Positions 1 through 8,714 of a stretch of 64,000 nucleotides of DNA are shown piece by piece. A program made the translations under genes and the position numbers. The notes under the pieces were generated by a model. It searched no databases, was not told the DNA's origin, and was given only the letters and a program-made list of their open reading frames with translations. Origin of the DNA: Fluctibacter corallii (GTDB taxonomy: Bacteria > Pseudomonadota > Gammaproteobacteria > Enterobacterales > Alteromonadaceae); NCBI RefSeq assembly GCF_025751585.1, contig NZ_JAOWKX010000003.1:200323-264322 (forward strand). The letters are read 5' to 3'. The first letter of the stretch is position 1; every line of letters begins with the position of its first letter.

Positions 1-145
1 TGTATGTTGTCGTTTAGTCATCCTCGTTCTGGTGATACGTTAACCTTCGAGTCTGACTGCCCGTTTTCACTTTAGTTAGTGATAAATTGACCGATAAACT
101 GGTAAGCAAAGCCGCGTGAATCAGCATTAACAAGAGGAGGCAGAT

Positions 146-1117
146 GTGTTTTTAAAACGTATGCTACTGCTAATTTGCCTTTTTTGGATGTCTTGCCTGC
201 CCTCTCAGTCGCAAACTGTAGGTCATGAGAGCGCAATGAACTTTGATGTTGAGCGCGCGTTATTTCAAGGTGAGTATAAAACGCTGCTTGCGGGTGAGCG
301 GGAATTTATTGCTGTGATCCGTGAGGGGTATAAACCGATCAACCAAGGCATTGCCATTTTACTTGGAGACATTGGCGAGAATCCGCTTAACGGCAACAGT
401 TTGGCACGCATGTCGCCCAATCTGAACCGCTATGGTTATACGACAGTGTCTGCGTCATCGCCGTTTTGGGATATGTATGGCATACCTAAAGGGTTTGGCC
501 AAAACCAACAGGAAAATACTGATTCTCAAGCTGCGGCTGCGCCCGCGCCCGCATCAGACGAAGAACAAACCGCCGTAACAGAACAAACCGAAAGTGCTAA
601 AACAGACAACACCAATGCTCCATCTGAATCTAGTAATCCTGAGCCTGAACACCCTCGCGCGGTGGGCTCGTTGTTAGACATCGCTCAATCAGATGCCCAT
701 AAACAGGCGTTGAGTTTACAGGTTCAAGCCATTTTGAATGCCACAGAAGAATATACGGGGTTTCGCTTAATCATTGCTCGTGGCACAACTGCTGCGGTGA
801 TGCTGTCATTATTGAATGAAGAGGCGATACCTTTGCCTGATGCTTTTGTGGCAGTTAGCCCGTTCTGGCCAGAGCGTGAAGGCAGCTTAGCGCTAGTTGA
901 GGATATGGCACAAACATCGGTACCCGTGCTGGATGTATATTCGCAATGGGACAACCCATGGAGCTTAGCATTTGCCGAACACCGAAATATTGCTGCCAAT
1001 AAGGCACTAAAACTTCATTACCGTCAACGAGAACTGCCCGGTCAGCGAATCGATCATGAACAATTTGAACTTTTGAGCAAAGCGATCTATGGTTGGTTAA
1101 CGAGTATGGGATGGTAA
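146..1117 (+). CDS. DUF3530 family exported protein
   Basis: Family: DUF3530, a proteobacterial group with an alpha/beta-hydrolase-like fold and no firm function. The N-terminus (residues 1-22) is a hydrophobic signal peptide, so the protein is probably exported. Residues about 125-172 form a low-complexity Ala/Pro/Glu/Thr-rich insert that splits the N-terminal part (LLGDIGENPLNGNSLARMSP) from the C-terminal hydrolase-like part. The start is GTG at 146, chosen because an AGGAGG box ends five bases upstream; the overlapping ATG at 144 is out of frame. It stands alone, followed by a short gap and a small conserved gene. The family call is from recognisable conserved segments; enzymatic activity is not established. 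Confidence 0.75.
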   Translation: MFLKRMLLLICLFWMSCLPSQSQTVGHESAMNFDVERALFQGEYKTLLAGEREFIAVIREGYKPINQGIAILLGDIGENPLNGNSLARMSPNLNRYGYTTVSASSPFWDMYGIPKGFGQNQQENTDSQAAAAPAPASDEEQTAVTEQTESAKTDNTNAPSESSNPEPEHPRAVGSLLDIAQSDAHKQALSLQVQAILNATEEYTGFRLIIARGTTAAVMLSLLNEEAIPLPDAFVAVSPFWPEREGSLALVEDMAQTSVPVLDVYSQWDNPWSLAFAEHRNIAANKALKLHYRQRELPGQRIDHEQFELLSKAIYGWLTSMGW

Positions 1118-1242
1118 ATGAGAAGGATCCGCATTTGCACTAATCCTTTTCCAATTCAATCGTTTATTACTCCCAAGCCTTAACGCAAGGCGTTTTCAGC
1201 GAATCGAGACTATACTTGAGCCATTAAGTTTGGTCTTTTTAT

Positions 1243-1578
1243 GTGGTAGTAAAGTTGAACGTACAGAGTTTTATAAAGCGAAAATCGAAGCAACTCCCTT
1301 TTTATGTTCGTGGATTTTGGGAACAGCGAATTCCCTACACGGAAGTCGATCTGTATTTCTGGGACACCATGGAGGAATGGGCTCAAGTGATCGACAAAGA
1401 ACATGAACCCTATAGCCAAAAAGAGCGTGTGTTCTGGCACTTACTTCATCAACTGCACTATTGGCCTGAACAAAAACTACTGAACGACCCGTATCTCAAA
1501 GACGAATTAACCACCTGTATTGACTATTTAGAAGGTGAAGGAGAATATCCTTTAGATTGTATTGGCATTCGCCCTTAA
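1243..1578 (+). CDS. Conserved hypothetical protein, about 111 aa
   Basis: Small soluble protein rich in Trp, Tyr and charged residues, without signal peptide or membrane segment. I recognise no domain. The start is uncertain: GTG at 1243 gives 111 residues; the ATG at 1241 is out of frame and stops at once. The coding signal comes from an open frame with balanced composition and a cleanly placed stop before the next gene's leader. It lies between the DUF3530 gene and the AmpG-like permease, all on the same strand, but gaps of 125 and 79 bases leave operon membership open. Confidence 0.6.
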   Translation: MVVKLNVQSFIKRKSKQLPFYVRGFWEQRIPYTEVDLYFWDTMEEWAQVIDKEHEPYSQKERVFWHLLHQLHYWPEQKLLNDPYLKDELTTCIDYLEGEGEYPLDCIGIRP

Positions 1579-1657
1579 ATTATCTCTCTGATTTTATTGA
1601 TTAACATCGCCATACATGATCCAATTGCTTTATGTGTAACTGGCAGTAGATTTTCTT

Positions 1658-3022
1658 TTGCAACATCAATTTTCTCACATTCTTCGCGTTTATCGTGATC
1701 GCCGTTTACTTAATGTATTTTTATTTGGCATTGCCAGTGGTTTTCCATGGGTCATGATTGGATCTGCCATGACCGCTTGGTTAAAAGAAGATGGCCTCTC
1801 TCGTTCGGCAATCGGTTTTTTTGGCTCTATTTTTATTGCATATTCTATTAATTTTTTGTGGTCGCCTCTCTTAGATAGAATCAAGTTGCCTTACCTTGGG
1901 CTTCGGCGAGGCTGGATATTTACTACGCAAATTGGCATTGTGGTGAGCTGCTGCATTCTGGCAACCATGGATATATCAAACAGTTTGTACATGATTGCCA
2001 TCGTCTCGTTTGGCATAGCTTTGCTATCGGCTACGCAGGATATTGCAATTGACGCATATCGTATTGACGTGATCCACCCAAATGAAAAAGACAAAATGGC
2101 GGGGGCGGCATCGATGGCAACCGCTGGTTGGTGGACAGGCTATGGCGGTTTGGGCGCTATTCCGTTTTTTATTGCCGACAGCCCTGATTGGCAATGGTCT
2201 GAGATTTATTATGTGTTAGCTGCCATCATGGCTGTGCTGATGCTCAACGCGTTGTTGGTGAAAGAGCCGATTACGCAGCGGGAAAAAACACAGGAAAAAG
2301 CCGAGGCGGAATATGAGGAATGGCTACAGGAAAAGGGACAGGTAGACAGTAAATGGTCAGCCGTTAACAGCTGGTTGTTAGTGACGGTGGTTGAGCCGTT
2401 TCGAGACTTCTTTACGCGCAACGGAACCCGCTTTGCGTTAGCAATCATTATGTTTATTTTCCTATTTAAAATGGGAGAAGCATTTCTTGGCCGCATGTCG
2501 ATCGTGTTTTACAAAGAAATTGGTTTTAGTAATGCAGATATTGGCGCGATATCCAAGATGCTCAATTGGTGGGTAACGATTGTATTTGCCGTTATCGGCG
2601 GTATGGTGAACATACGTTACGGCATTTACCGAGGTTTATTAACCGGTGGCATTGCTATGGCTGCTAGTAATTTGATGTTTGCGTGGATGGCGGCAGTGGG
2701 GCCAGACAAGGCGCTATTTGCTGCCACCGTGTTTGTTGATGGATTTACCGCTGCATGGAGCAGCGTGGCGTTAGTCGCCTTTATTTCTTTGTTGTGTAAT
2801 CAGGCATTTTCAGCGTCGCAATATGCATTGATGGCGTCGCTAGGCGTATTGGGCAGAACGTCTCTAGCGTCGGCTAGCGGTGTGTTAGTGGATTGGATGG
2901 ATGGGAATTGGCAGGCATTTTTTGTCTTAACCGCACTGATGGTGATACCGAGCTTACTGTTTTTATATGCTATTCGCGACCGCATTCACGCGCTGGAGGC
3001 GCGTAATAATGCGACGCTTTAG
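1658..3022 (+). CDS. MFS permease, AmpG-like (muropeptide transporter family)
   Basis: Major facilitator superfamily protein of the AmpG type, an inner-membrane proton symporter family that imports anhydromuropeptides for cell-wall recycling. The segment SGFPWVMIGSAMTAWLKEDG near residues 25-45 and the following LWSPLLDR motif are typical of AmpG/PAT-like carriers. About 12 membrane spans are visible, with a charged cytoplasmic loop (residues about 208-235, rich in Glu and Lys) between the halves. The start used is TTG at 1658, with no clear Shine-Dalgarno box, so the true start could differ by a few codons. Substrate is inferred from the family only; related carriers take other solutes. Confidence 0.75.
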   Translation: MQHQFSHILRVYRDRRLLNVFLFGIASGFPWVMIGSAMTAWLKEDGLSRSAIGFFGSIFIAYSINFLWSPLLDRIKLPYLGLRRGWIFTTQIGIVVSCCILATMDISNSLYMIAIVSFGIALLSATQDIAIDAYRIDVIHPNEKDKMAGAASMATAGWWTGYGGLGAIPFFIADSPDWQWSEIYYVLAAIMAVLMLNALLVKEPITQREKTQEKAEAEYEEWLQEKGQVDSKWSAVNSWLLVTVVEPFRDFFTRNGTRFALAIIMFIFLFKMGEAFLGRMSIVFYKEIGFSNADIGAISKMLNWWVTIVFAVIGGMVNIRYGIYRGLLTGGIAMAASNLMFAWMAAVGPDKALFAATVFVDGFTAAWSSVALVAFISLLCNQAFSASQYALMASLGVLGRTSLASASGVLVDWMDGNWQAFFVLTALMVIPSLLFLYAIRDRIHALEARNNATL

Positions 3023-3049
3023 CTTAACGGTGTCTAACACACGTTAGGG

Positions 3050-3247
3050 TTAGGTTTTCTCTTGGTCGCTGGGAACAACCTCAGTGACCACTTTTTGCAC
3101 TAGTTTAACTCGTCCTTGTTTAACGAGCGCATCTCGCAATACATACTCAATTTGTGCATTCAGGCTCCGCAGATCGTCGTCAGCCCAGCGCTGCATAGCC
3201 GCAAGCACGTCTGATTGAATTCGAAGTGGGAATGCTTTTTTAGACAC
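3050..3247 (-). CDS. Arc-type ribbon-helix-helix DNA-binding protein
   Basis: A 65-residue protein with the Arc/MetJ-like ribbon-helix-helix pattern: a short strand (KAFPLRIQSDVLAAMQRWAD) followed by helices containing SLNAQIEYVLRDAL. Such proteins bind DNA as dimers through the beta-ribbon. It follows the SPFH gene by 23 bases on the same strand, so the two are probably co-transcribed. Small Arc-like genes beside SPFH/slipin genes are a recurring pair in proteobacteria. Autoregulation of the operon is an inference, supported by a palindrome upstream of the SPFH gene at 4139-4159. Confidence 0.8.
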   Translation of the reverse strand: MSKKAFPLRIQSDVLAAMQRWADDDLRSLNAQIEYVLRDALVKQGRVKLVQKVVTEVVPSDQEKT

Positions 3248-3270
3248 GGTACAACTTACCTTGATTAAAA

Positions 3271-4125
3271 TTAATACAAACTGCCAGTGTTAACCACAGG
3301 CTGGGTAGCTTTATCGCCACATAATACCACAAGTAAGTTGCTCACCATGGCGGCTTTGCGCTCTTCATCTAATTCCACCACTTCTTTTTCTTGCAAACGC
3401 TCTAGTGCCATTTCGACCATTCCGACTGCACCCTCAACGATTTTTTGTCGTGCAGCAATGATTGCGCTGGCTTGTTGGCGTTGTAACATGGCACTGGCAA
3501 TTTCTTGTGCGTAAGCAAGATGGCTAATACGCGCCTCGTGCACCGTTACACCTGCTTTTCCTAACCTCTCTTGTATTTCATGGCGCAGCTTGTCTGAAAT
3601 TTCAATCGGGTGGCTGCGTAATGCAATGTCAGCTTCTTCAAGTGGGTCGTAAGAGTAACCGCTGGCTAAATTGCGAAGGGCGGATTCACTTTGAATCGCG
3701 ACGTAGCTTTCGTAGTCATCTACTTCAAAAACGGCTTCGGCAGTATCGGTAACCGACCAGACCACAATCGAGGCGATTTCGATTGGGTTGCCCTGATTGT
3801 CGTTGACTTTGATTCTTCCGCTTTCAAAATTGCGAATACGCAGCGACAAATGCTGTCGACGGAAAAACGGAATAGACCAGCGTAGCCCGTCTTGTCGGTC
3901 TGTTCCCACGTAACTGCCAAACAAGGTGAGAACCACTCCCTGATTGGGCTGAACCATATAAAACCCCAGCCAACACCCAGCGGTAAGTAGCGTTAGCACA
4001 CCACCGAAAATAACCCAAGGCAGATTGCCACTGACCACCAATGGCAGCCACAGTAAATGAAGTACCACGAATGTTGCAACGACTGCATAGCCGTTGGTTG
4101 AAAAGCCTTTTTTCTCAATATACAT
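3271..4125 (-). CDS. SPFH domain (stomatin/prohibitin-like) membrane protein
   Basis: The N-terminus has two closely spaced hydrophobic segments (residues about 12-32 and 37-58), followed by an SPFH domain: [18 protein letters not shown], then a strand-rich core ending with the helix [13 protein letters not shown]. The C-terminal third (residues about 185-270) is helical and likely coiled-coil ([20 protein letters not shown]), as in HflC/HflK and slipins, which form large membrane-anchored ring assemblies. The role here is unknown; the family scaffolds proteases or organises membrane microdomains. First gene of a two-gene unit with the downstream ribbon-helix-helix gene. The start ATG at 4125 is preceded by AGGATG. 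Confidence 0.85.
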   Translation of the reverse strand: MYIEKKGFSTNGYAVVATFVVLHLLWLPLVVSGNLPWVIFGGVLTLLTAGCWLGFYMVQPNQGVVLTLFGSYVGTDRQDGLRWSIPFFRRQHLSLRIRNFESGRIKVNDNQGNPIEIASIVVWSVTDTAEAVFEVDDYESYVAIQSESALRNLASGYSYDPLEEADIALRSHPIEISDKLRHEIQERLGKAGVTVHEARISHLAYAQEIASAMLQRQQASAIIAARQKIVEGAVGMVEMALERLQEKEVVELDEERKAAMVSNLLVVLCGDKATQPVVNTGSLY

Positions 4126-4138
4126 AATGTCATCCTAA

Positions 4139-4159
4139 TTGATATCTTAATGATATCAA
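4139..4159. promoter_or_regulatory. Palindrome upstream of the SPFH/RHH operon, possible operator
   Basis: TTGATATC-ttaat-GATATCAA is a perfect 8-bp inverted repeat with a 5-base spacer, 14 bases upstream of the SPFH start codon and between two divergent genes. Its size and symmetry suit a dimeric regulator. The RHH protein encoded by the same operon is the obvious candidate ligand, but this is inference. Confidence 0.45.
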
Positions 4160-4300
4160 AATAGTCTCATAATTTTAGGGAGTCAACAGTTTCTATTGAA
4201 TAATGACAATTTCTTACAAAGGATGATTTATTATGATGGACTAATCGGTGTAAAGAAGCGTGCATGTTTCTTTGAAAAGTCGCTTTACCATGGAGAAAAC

Positions 4301-5278
4301 ATGAAAAGAAAGACCGCGGGCTTTTTGTTGTATGACGGTGTAACCGGTATGGATGTCATGGGACCGATGGAAGCGCTGGGTGCGGTAGCTGATATATTGC
4401 CTGAAGTCGGGTATACGTGTGTATCTGTCGCGATGTCAAAGTCAGCGGTAAAAACCGAAACTGGATTGATGATTCTGCCCGATGTTCCCTTGGCAGATAT
4501 GCCTCCCCTAGACTATTTCTTTATTCCTGGCGGCCGTGGGCGTCAGGATATTCGACTTCAGCATAGTGTTAGTCATATTGCTAAGGGCTTACATCAGCAA
4601 GGAACAAAAATTGTCAGTGTATGCACGGGCGCATTTTTACTTGCAGGCTCTGGATTGTTGAATGGTTGTCGAGCCACAACACATTGGGGATACGCACAAG
4701 CGTTTCAGCAGGCATTTCCTGCCGTTGATGTCGTTGCGAATGAATTATTTATAGATATTGGCGATATTGCGACATCAGCAGGTATTTCCTCCGGTATAGA
4801 CTTAACGTTAAAACTCATTGAGAACGATTTTGGACGTGATATTGCCACCAAAGTTGCTAGGTACATGGTGGTACATTATCGCCGAGCAGGAGATCAAGCT
4901 CAGTATTCTGAACCCTTGAAGTTTCAACAGCATTCCGATGGCCCATTTCATGCCTTGATGCCCTGGATTATGTCGCGAATTTCACAAACAATTACTACGG
5001 AAGAGATGGCGGCTTTTGCAGGGATGAGTGAACGGAATTTCCACCGTTTATTTCTGGCGCAGTTTGCCACAACGCCTGCTAAGTTTGTGACGGCACTGCG
5101 GCTAGACTATGCTAGGCAATTACTTGTAGAAAACAGGTGGTCATTGAAACAAGTGAGTATGGCCTGTGGTTACGGTCGAGTCGATGTATTCCGGCGCGCA
5201 TTCGAACGACGTTTTGGTATGTCTGCCAAAGACTACAAGGCGCGTTTTAATTCGCACTCTGCTGTTTTGCCAACATAA
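4301..5278 (+). CDS. GlxA family transcriptional regulator (DJ-1/PfpI plus AraC HTH)
   Basis: Two-domain regulator. The N-terminal DJ-1/PfpI-like domain (residues about 1-175) contains the elbow VCTGAFLLAGSGLLNG with the conserved Cys. The C-terminal AraC-type double helix-turn-helix (about 225-320) includes SERNFHRLFLAQFATTPAKF and ends with the second HTH (VSMACGYGRVDVFRRAFERR). The start ATG at 4301 is preferred over upstream in-frame starts because it has GGAG six bases upstream and begins directly with the domain. The gene is convergent with the diguanylate cyclase, and their 3' ends overlap by 32 bases. Target genes are unknown. A second GlxA-type regulator lies at 35437-36381. Confidence 0.85.
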   Translation: MKRKTAGFLLYDGVTGMDVMGPMEALGAVADILPEVGYTCVSVAMSKSAVKTETGLMILPDVPLADMPPLDYFFIPGGRGRQDIRLQHSVSHIAKGLHQQGTKIVSVCTGAFLLAGSGLLNGCRATTHWGYAQAFQQAFPAVDVVANELFIDIGDIATSAGISSGIDLTLKLIENDFGRDIATKVARYMVVHYRRAGDQAQYSEPLKFQQHSDGPFHALMPWIMSRISQTITTEEMAAFAGMSERNFHRLFLAQFATTPAKFVTALRLDYARQLLVENRWSLKQVSMACGYGRVDVFRRAFERRFGMSAKDYKARFNSHSAVLPT

Positions 5279-6998
5279 TGTCTCCAGACACATCGAGCGT
5301 ATATTGGTTGCGCCCATTTTGTTTTGCTTTATATAACGCGTCATCGGCGATCTTCAGCAGGGTTTGTGCGCTGATGGTATCTTCATGCGTAAAATAATGT
5401 ACTACCACGCCCAAGCTGACAGAGATACGGTTCGAAATCGGGCTATGTTCATGAGGGATTTCAACACTAAATACACCGTCTTTTATGCGTTTCGCAAAGT
5501 GTTCAGCCCCTTCTGGATCGGTGTCGGGTAGCAGTACCGCAAATTCTTCTCCGCCGTAACGGCATACAAAGTCGGTGCTACGAATTTTTTGCTTTTCAAG
5601 CACATGCGCAAGTTTTACTAAGCAGCTATCTCCTTCAAGGTGGCCGTAATTGTCGTTATAGAGTTTAAAGTAATCGACATCTAGAAGAATGACCGTTAGT
5701 GGCCATGCGTGCCGCTTACACGTTGCCAACTCCATTGCGATACGCTCGTCAAATGCACGTCGATTTGGTATTCCGGTCAGTCCATCAGACATCGACATGG
5801 TCAATAACATTTTGTTTTGCTCGGCAACAGTAGACACAAACACATCCAAGGTATCTGCAATATCAGTGATTTCGTCGTTGCCAGTCAGGCTAAGGTGGGA
5901 ATCTCTGCCTTGCAGCAACGCACGAACATGGCGATTAAGATTAGCAAGACGATTGACGACGCGTACTTTTAATAGGTACGAAATAGACACGATAATAATC
6001 GTGGTGATTAGTGCGGCGATGCCGATAATCCGTATTTGTTGTTTAACTTTCTGTGACGTTTTCTGTGTTTCGATCACAACTTGCCGATTAACTCGTCCGG
6101 CTTCAAGCTCAGCATTCTGTGCGTAGTCTAAAATTAAATTGCGCAAAAAGTTACCGCGGCCAAGGGTTCTTCCTCGCAACTGAAGTTGCAAAATACGGGT
6201 ATTTGCGATGCCCTCATCGCCGTTAAGTGTGTCATCCAAAGCGCTTAATAATGTCGTAATCTGAATACCCATTGTTCCGCTTTTATCACGCCAAACTGCT
6301 TTAAGTGCATTGATGTTGGTGTCGATTTCTCTACTGAGTGCACGAATTGGACCGATACGATTTTGTATGCGAATTTTTCCAGCGTCAGAAGCAACAGTGG
6401 CGAGGGTAAGTTGCCAGCCAAAAATATCTTCCTGCCCCGTTTCAATGGCGTGCCTCGCCGCTATCGATAACAATTCTTCGTATAGCGCATACATCGCTTC
6501 ATATTGGTTACTGAGCTGAGTTTCGTAGCTGATTCTTAAGGCAACCAGTTCCGACAGTTCGCTAAGTTCTAGCTCCAGCGCATCCAACTGACGAAGCAGG
6601 TAAGGATCGGTTTCATAGGTGCTGGCGAGAGTGCGCAAGTGCGAGATAAGACGCTGAATTTCTTGATTAGAAATGCGTAATGCGGCTTCATTGTTTGCTC
6701 GTGTCAGATTTTCTGTCATGAAGGTGAGATTGTTCACCTCTGAGTACACCTGCCCGCTGACGGCCAGTTTCGGGATCGACTCTTCGGTAACGTGGGATAA
6801 AATGTGTTGAAAATCGACTAAACGAAAATACGCAACGCTGGTAACCAGAATAAAGAGGATAAACACGCTAATTAACGTTAGTACCAGCATGCGCCTGAGA
6901 GAGAGGCGTGGGTACTCTTCGCGAGTCTGATGTAATTGCTGCGATAACGTTTTGATGGTGTCTGTCGAGCTAAAGTGAAACTTTTTAGTGGTAGGAAT
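5247..6998 (-). CDS. Membrane diguanylate cyclase (GGDEF), probable ATT start
   Basis: Makes the second messenger cyclic di-GMP. The C-terminal GGDEF domain carries the active motif RYGGEEFAVLLPD and, five residues before GGEEF, the inhibitory-site motif RSTD (RxxD), so product feedback is likely. N-terminal membrane segment, a helical periplasmic region of about 250 residues, then a second membrane segment and a HAMP-like linker. The first in-frame ATG (6890) has no ribosome site and would start inside the run LSLRRMLVLT before the first membrane helix. The frame is open upstream, and an AGGAGG box lies five bases before an in-frame ATT at 6998, so I take ATT as start (583 residues). This start overlaps the end of the upstream gene by 14 bases, implying coupled translation. 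Confidence 0.85.
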   Translation of the reverse strand: MPTTKKFHFSSTDTIKTLSQQLHQTREEYPRLSLRRMLVLTLISVFILFILVTSVAYFRLVDFQHILSHVTEESIPKLAVSGQVYSEVNNLTFMTENLTRANNEAALRISNQEIQRLISHLRTLASTYETDPYLLRQLDALELELSELSELVALRISYETQLSNQYEAMYALYEELLSIAARHAIETGQEDIFGWQLTLATVASDAGKIRIQNRIGPIRALSREIDTNINALKAVWRDKSGTMGIQITTLLSALDDTLNGDEGIANTRILQLQLRGRTLGRGNFLRNLILDYAQNAELEAGRVNRQVVIETQKTSQKVKQQIRIIGIAALITTIIIVSISYLLKVRVVNRLANLNRHVRALLQGRDSHLSLTGNDEITDIADTLDVFVSTVAEQNKMLLTMSMSDGLTGIPNRRAFDERIAMELATCKRHAWPLTVILLDVDYFKLYNDNYGHLEGDSCLVKLAHVLEKQKIRSTDFVCRYGGEEFAVLLPDTDPEGAEHFAKRIKDGVFSVEIPHEHSPISNRISVSLGVVVHYFTHEDTISAQTLLKIADDALYKAKQNGRNQYTLDVSGDIMLAKQQSAN

Positions 6999-8490
6999 GG
7001 TTGCCTCCTACGTCGATGAGCCTTCCGTCAAGACTTGGCGAAATCCTGCGTTCCGAGCGAATCCCCCTAATCAACACATCTGTCAGTAATGGAGTTATGC
7101 GTGCATGCTCTTCTGTGATTTTACCCTCTTGAATGGCCTCGTGCCCATCGCCTCCGCTTGCTAAATAGCTCGTTGTGGCCACTCGATACGTTTTATCCAA
7201 GATGACAGGCTGCTGATTGATTGTTGCCGTTTTTAAACGCGCGCCAACGGGTTCGCTGGAATCAAACGTGATTTCCATCCCTGAAATGTGCAGAAACCTG
7301 CCTTTTACGGCCTCAATAAGAGACAATCCATGCTCAATAGCCTGAAGAATTTGTACGCCTGTCATCTTTATTTCGGTCACCCGAGTTCTAAAGGGCAATT
7401 CAATCGCGATATCTTTTCGGGTGAAAACATGGTCGGCTGGATAGGTTTTATCACCTCGAATAGCACCGCCATTTACGATGGCAATGTCGGTGCCTAAATA
7501 ATGTCTTAAGCTGTCAGTGAGAAAGTTTGCAAACGCATTTTCTGTCGTTCTGACTTCATTTACGCGTGTAGAAAGAGGTTTGGCCGTTTCTCCGATTTCT
7601 TCGTCTAAGAGTCTTGCAAGTCTCTCACTGTAACCTTTCACTAACATTGATACATCGGGATCGGTGGGATAGTTATCTAACGGTATTAGAGTATGTTTAA
7701 TACTCAGGGGGGGCGTGTTTTGAGCGACTCGATGGGGCAATCGCTCAAAGGTGAGTTTGATTACGTTGTCTATGCTGTTATGGATGATGTTTTGAGGGTG
7801 CGATATCTGGCTATTAGGTGGTAGAACATATTGAGAGTAAGCCATAATGGCTGCATCAATTTTGCCTTCACTAAGTAATGCATCAATAAATGGAAAGGGG
7901 TAGGAGTAGAGAACCAATACGGCATCAACGTAAGCAGAACGCAGCGCCTCTATATGATTATTGATGGCTTCAAGAGGGGCAGTAATCTCTAGTCGTTGGA
8001 GCAAATAATCGTTTATCACGCTTTTGTCTAAAATTGATAAAATCCCCAGTTTAAAGCCTTTTCTTTCCAACACGATATAATTGCGCAGGCCATCAATATT
8101 GCCATTGGTAATAGGATCAAACACGTTAGATACAACAATAGGGAAGGCGGCTTCAAAGCTGCGTAATGACAGCTCGTCCTCAAAATAAATAAACTCGCGT
8201 TTGGTGACGCCCATTGCATCAGGTTCAAGTGAATTCAACACATCAATTATATGCGCGCCTTTATCAAATGCAGACATCGGGCTTGGCCCAAGGGAGCCTC
8301 CTCCAAATAGAAACAATGTGTTTTGATTCTTCTTGCGCTCTTGTTTTACCAATGTGGCGAGCTTGCGGTAGTCCCCCGGCGATGTTGAGTCGACAAGGGG
8401 CATATCGGCAGTAAAGAGCACCGTAGTAACCTGAGCATCTAACTTTGGGCTCAAAAGCAGTAAACAAATGATTACCAGAAGGATGTTCAA
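6985..8490 (-). CDS. UshA/5'-nucleotidase-like exported protein, catalytic residues missing
   Basis: Signal peptide (residues 1-19, ending LDA), then a metallophosphatase-like domain and a well-preserved C-terminal 5'-nucleotidase domain (AIVNGGAIRGDKTYP, ELPFRTRVTEIKMTGVQIL, YLASGGDGHEA). In the N-terminal domain the usual metal ligands are absent: the DxH site reads FTADMPLVD, the GGD site reads FGGGSLGP, the GNHEFD site reads GVTKREFIYFED, and the GHTH site reads MAYSQY. It therefore looks like a periplasmic pseudoenzyme that could still bind a nucleotide-like ligand. It overlaps the downstream diguanylate cyclase by 14 bases, which suggests a ligand-sensing partner; that link is inference. 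Confidence 0.75.
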   Translation of the reverse strand: MNILLVIICLLLLSPKLDAQVTTVLFTADMPLVDSTSPGDYRKLATLVKQERKKNQNTLFLFGGGSLGPSPMSAFDKGAHIIDVLNSLEPDAMGVTKREFIYFEDELSLRSFEAAFPIVVSNVFDPITNGNIDGLRNYIVLERKGFKLGILSILDKSVINDYLLQRLEITAPLEAINNHIEALRSAYVDAVLVLYSYPFPFIDALLSEGKIDAAIMAYSQYVLPPNSQISHPQNIIHNSIDNVIKLTFERLPHRVAQNTPPLSIKHTLIPLDNYPTDPDVSMLVKGYSERLARLLDEEIGETAKPLSTRVNEVRTTENAFANFLTDSLRHYLGTDIAIVNGGAIRGDKTYPADHVFTRKDIAIELPFRTRVTEIKMTGVQILQAIEHGLSLIEAVKGRFLHISGMEITFDSSEPVGARLKTATINQQPVILDKTYRVATTSYLASGGDGHEAIQEGKITEEHARITPLLTDVLIRGIRSERRISPSLDGRLIDVGGNHSYH

Positions 8491-8654
8491 TCTTTATTTG
8501 GCTCCCAAGTTGGTCGATGCGCATGCAATACTGAGTCAGCGTGAGCGTTGCTCTGGTCAGTATAGTTCAAGAAATTTTGAATGCAGAAAACAGAAGGGAT
8601 ACAACGGCTTAGATAGCAACGAAATCTGTAGTAAATGGGTAGAACCACTGTAAT

Positions 8655-8680
8655 AAAAAAGCCGCAATCAATGTTGCGGC
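8655..8680 (-). terminator. Intrinsic terminator after valS
   Basis: On the minus strand GCCGCAA-cattga-TTGCGGC is followed by TTTTTTATT. The stem is 7 bp and lies 35 bases after the valS stop codon. Confidence 0.85.
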
Positions 8681-8714
8681 TTTTGGAGTTATCTACTGAA
8701 AGTGCTTGAAAGGC

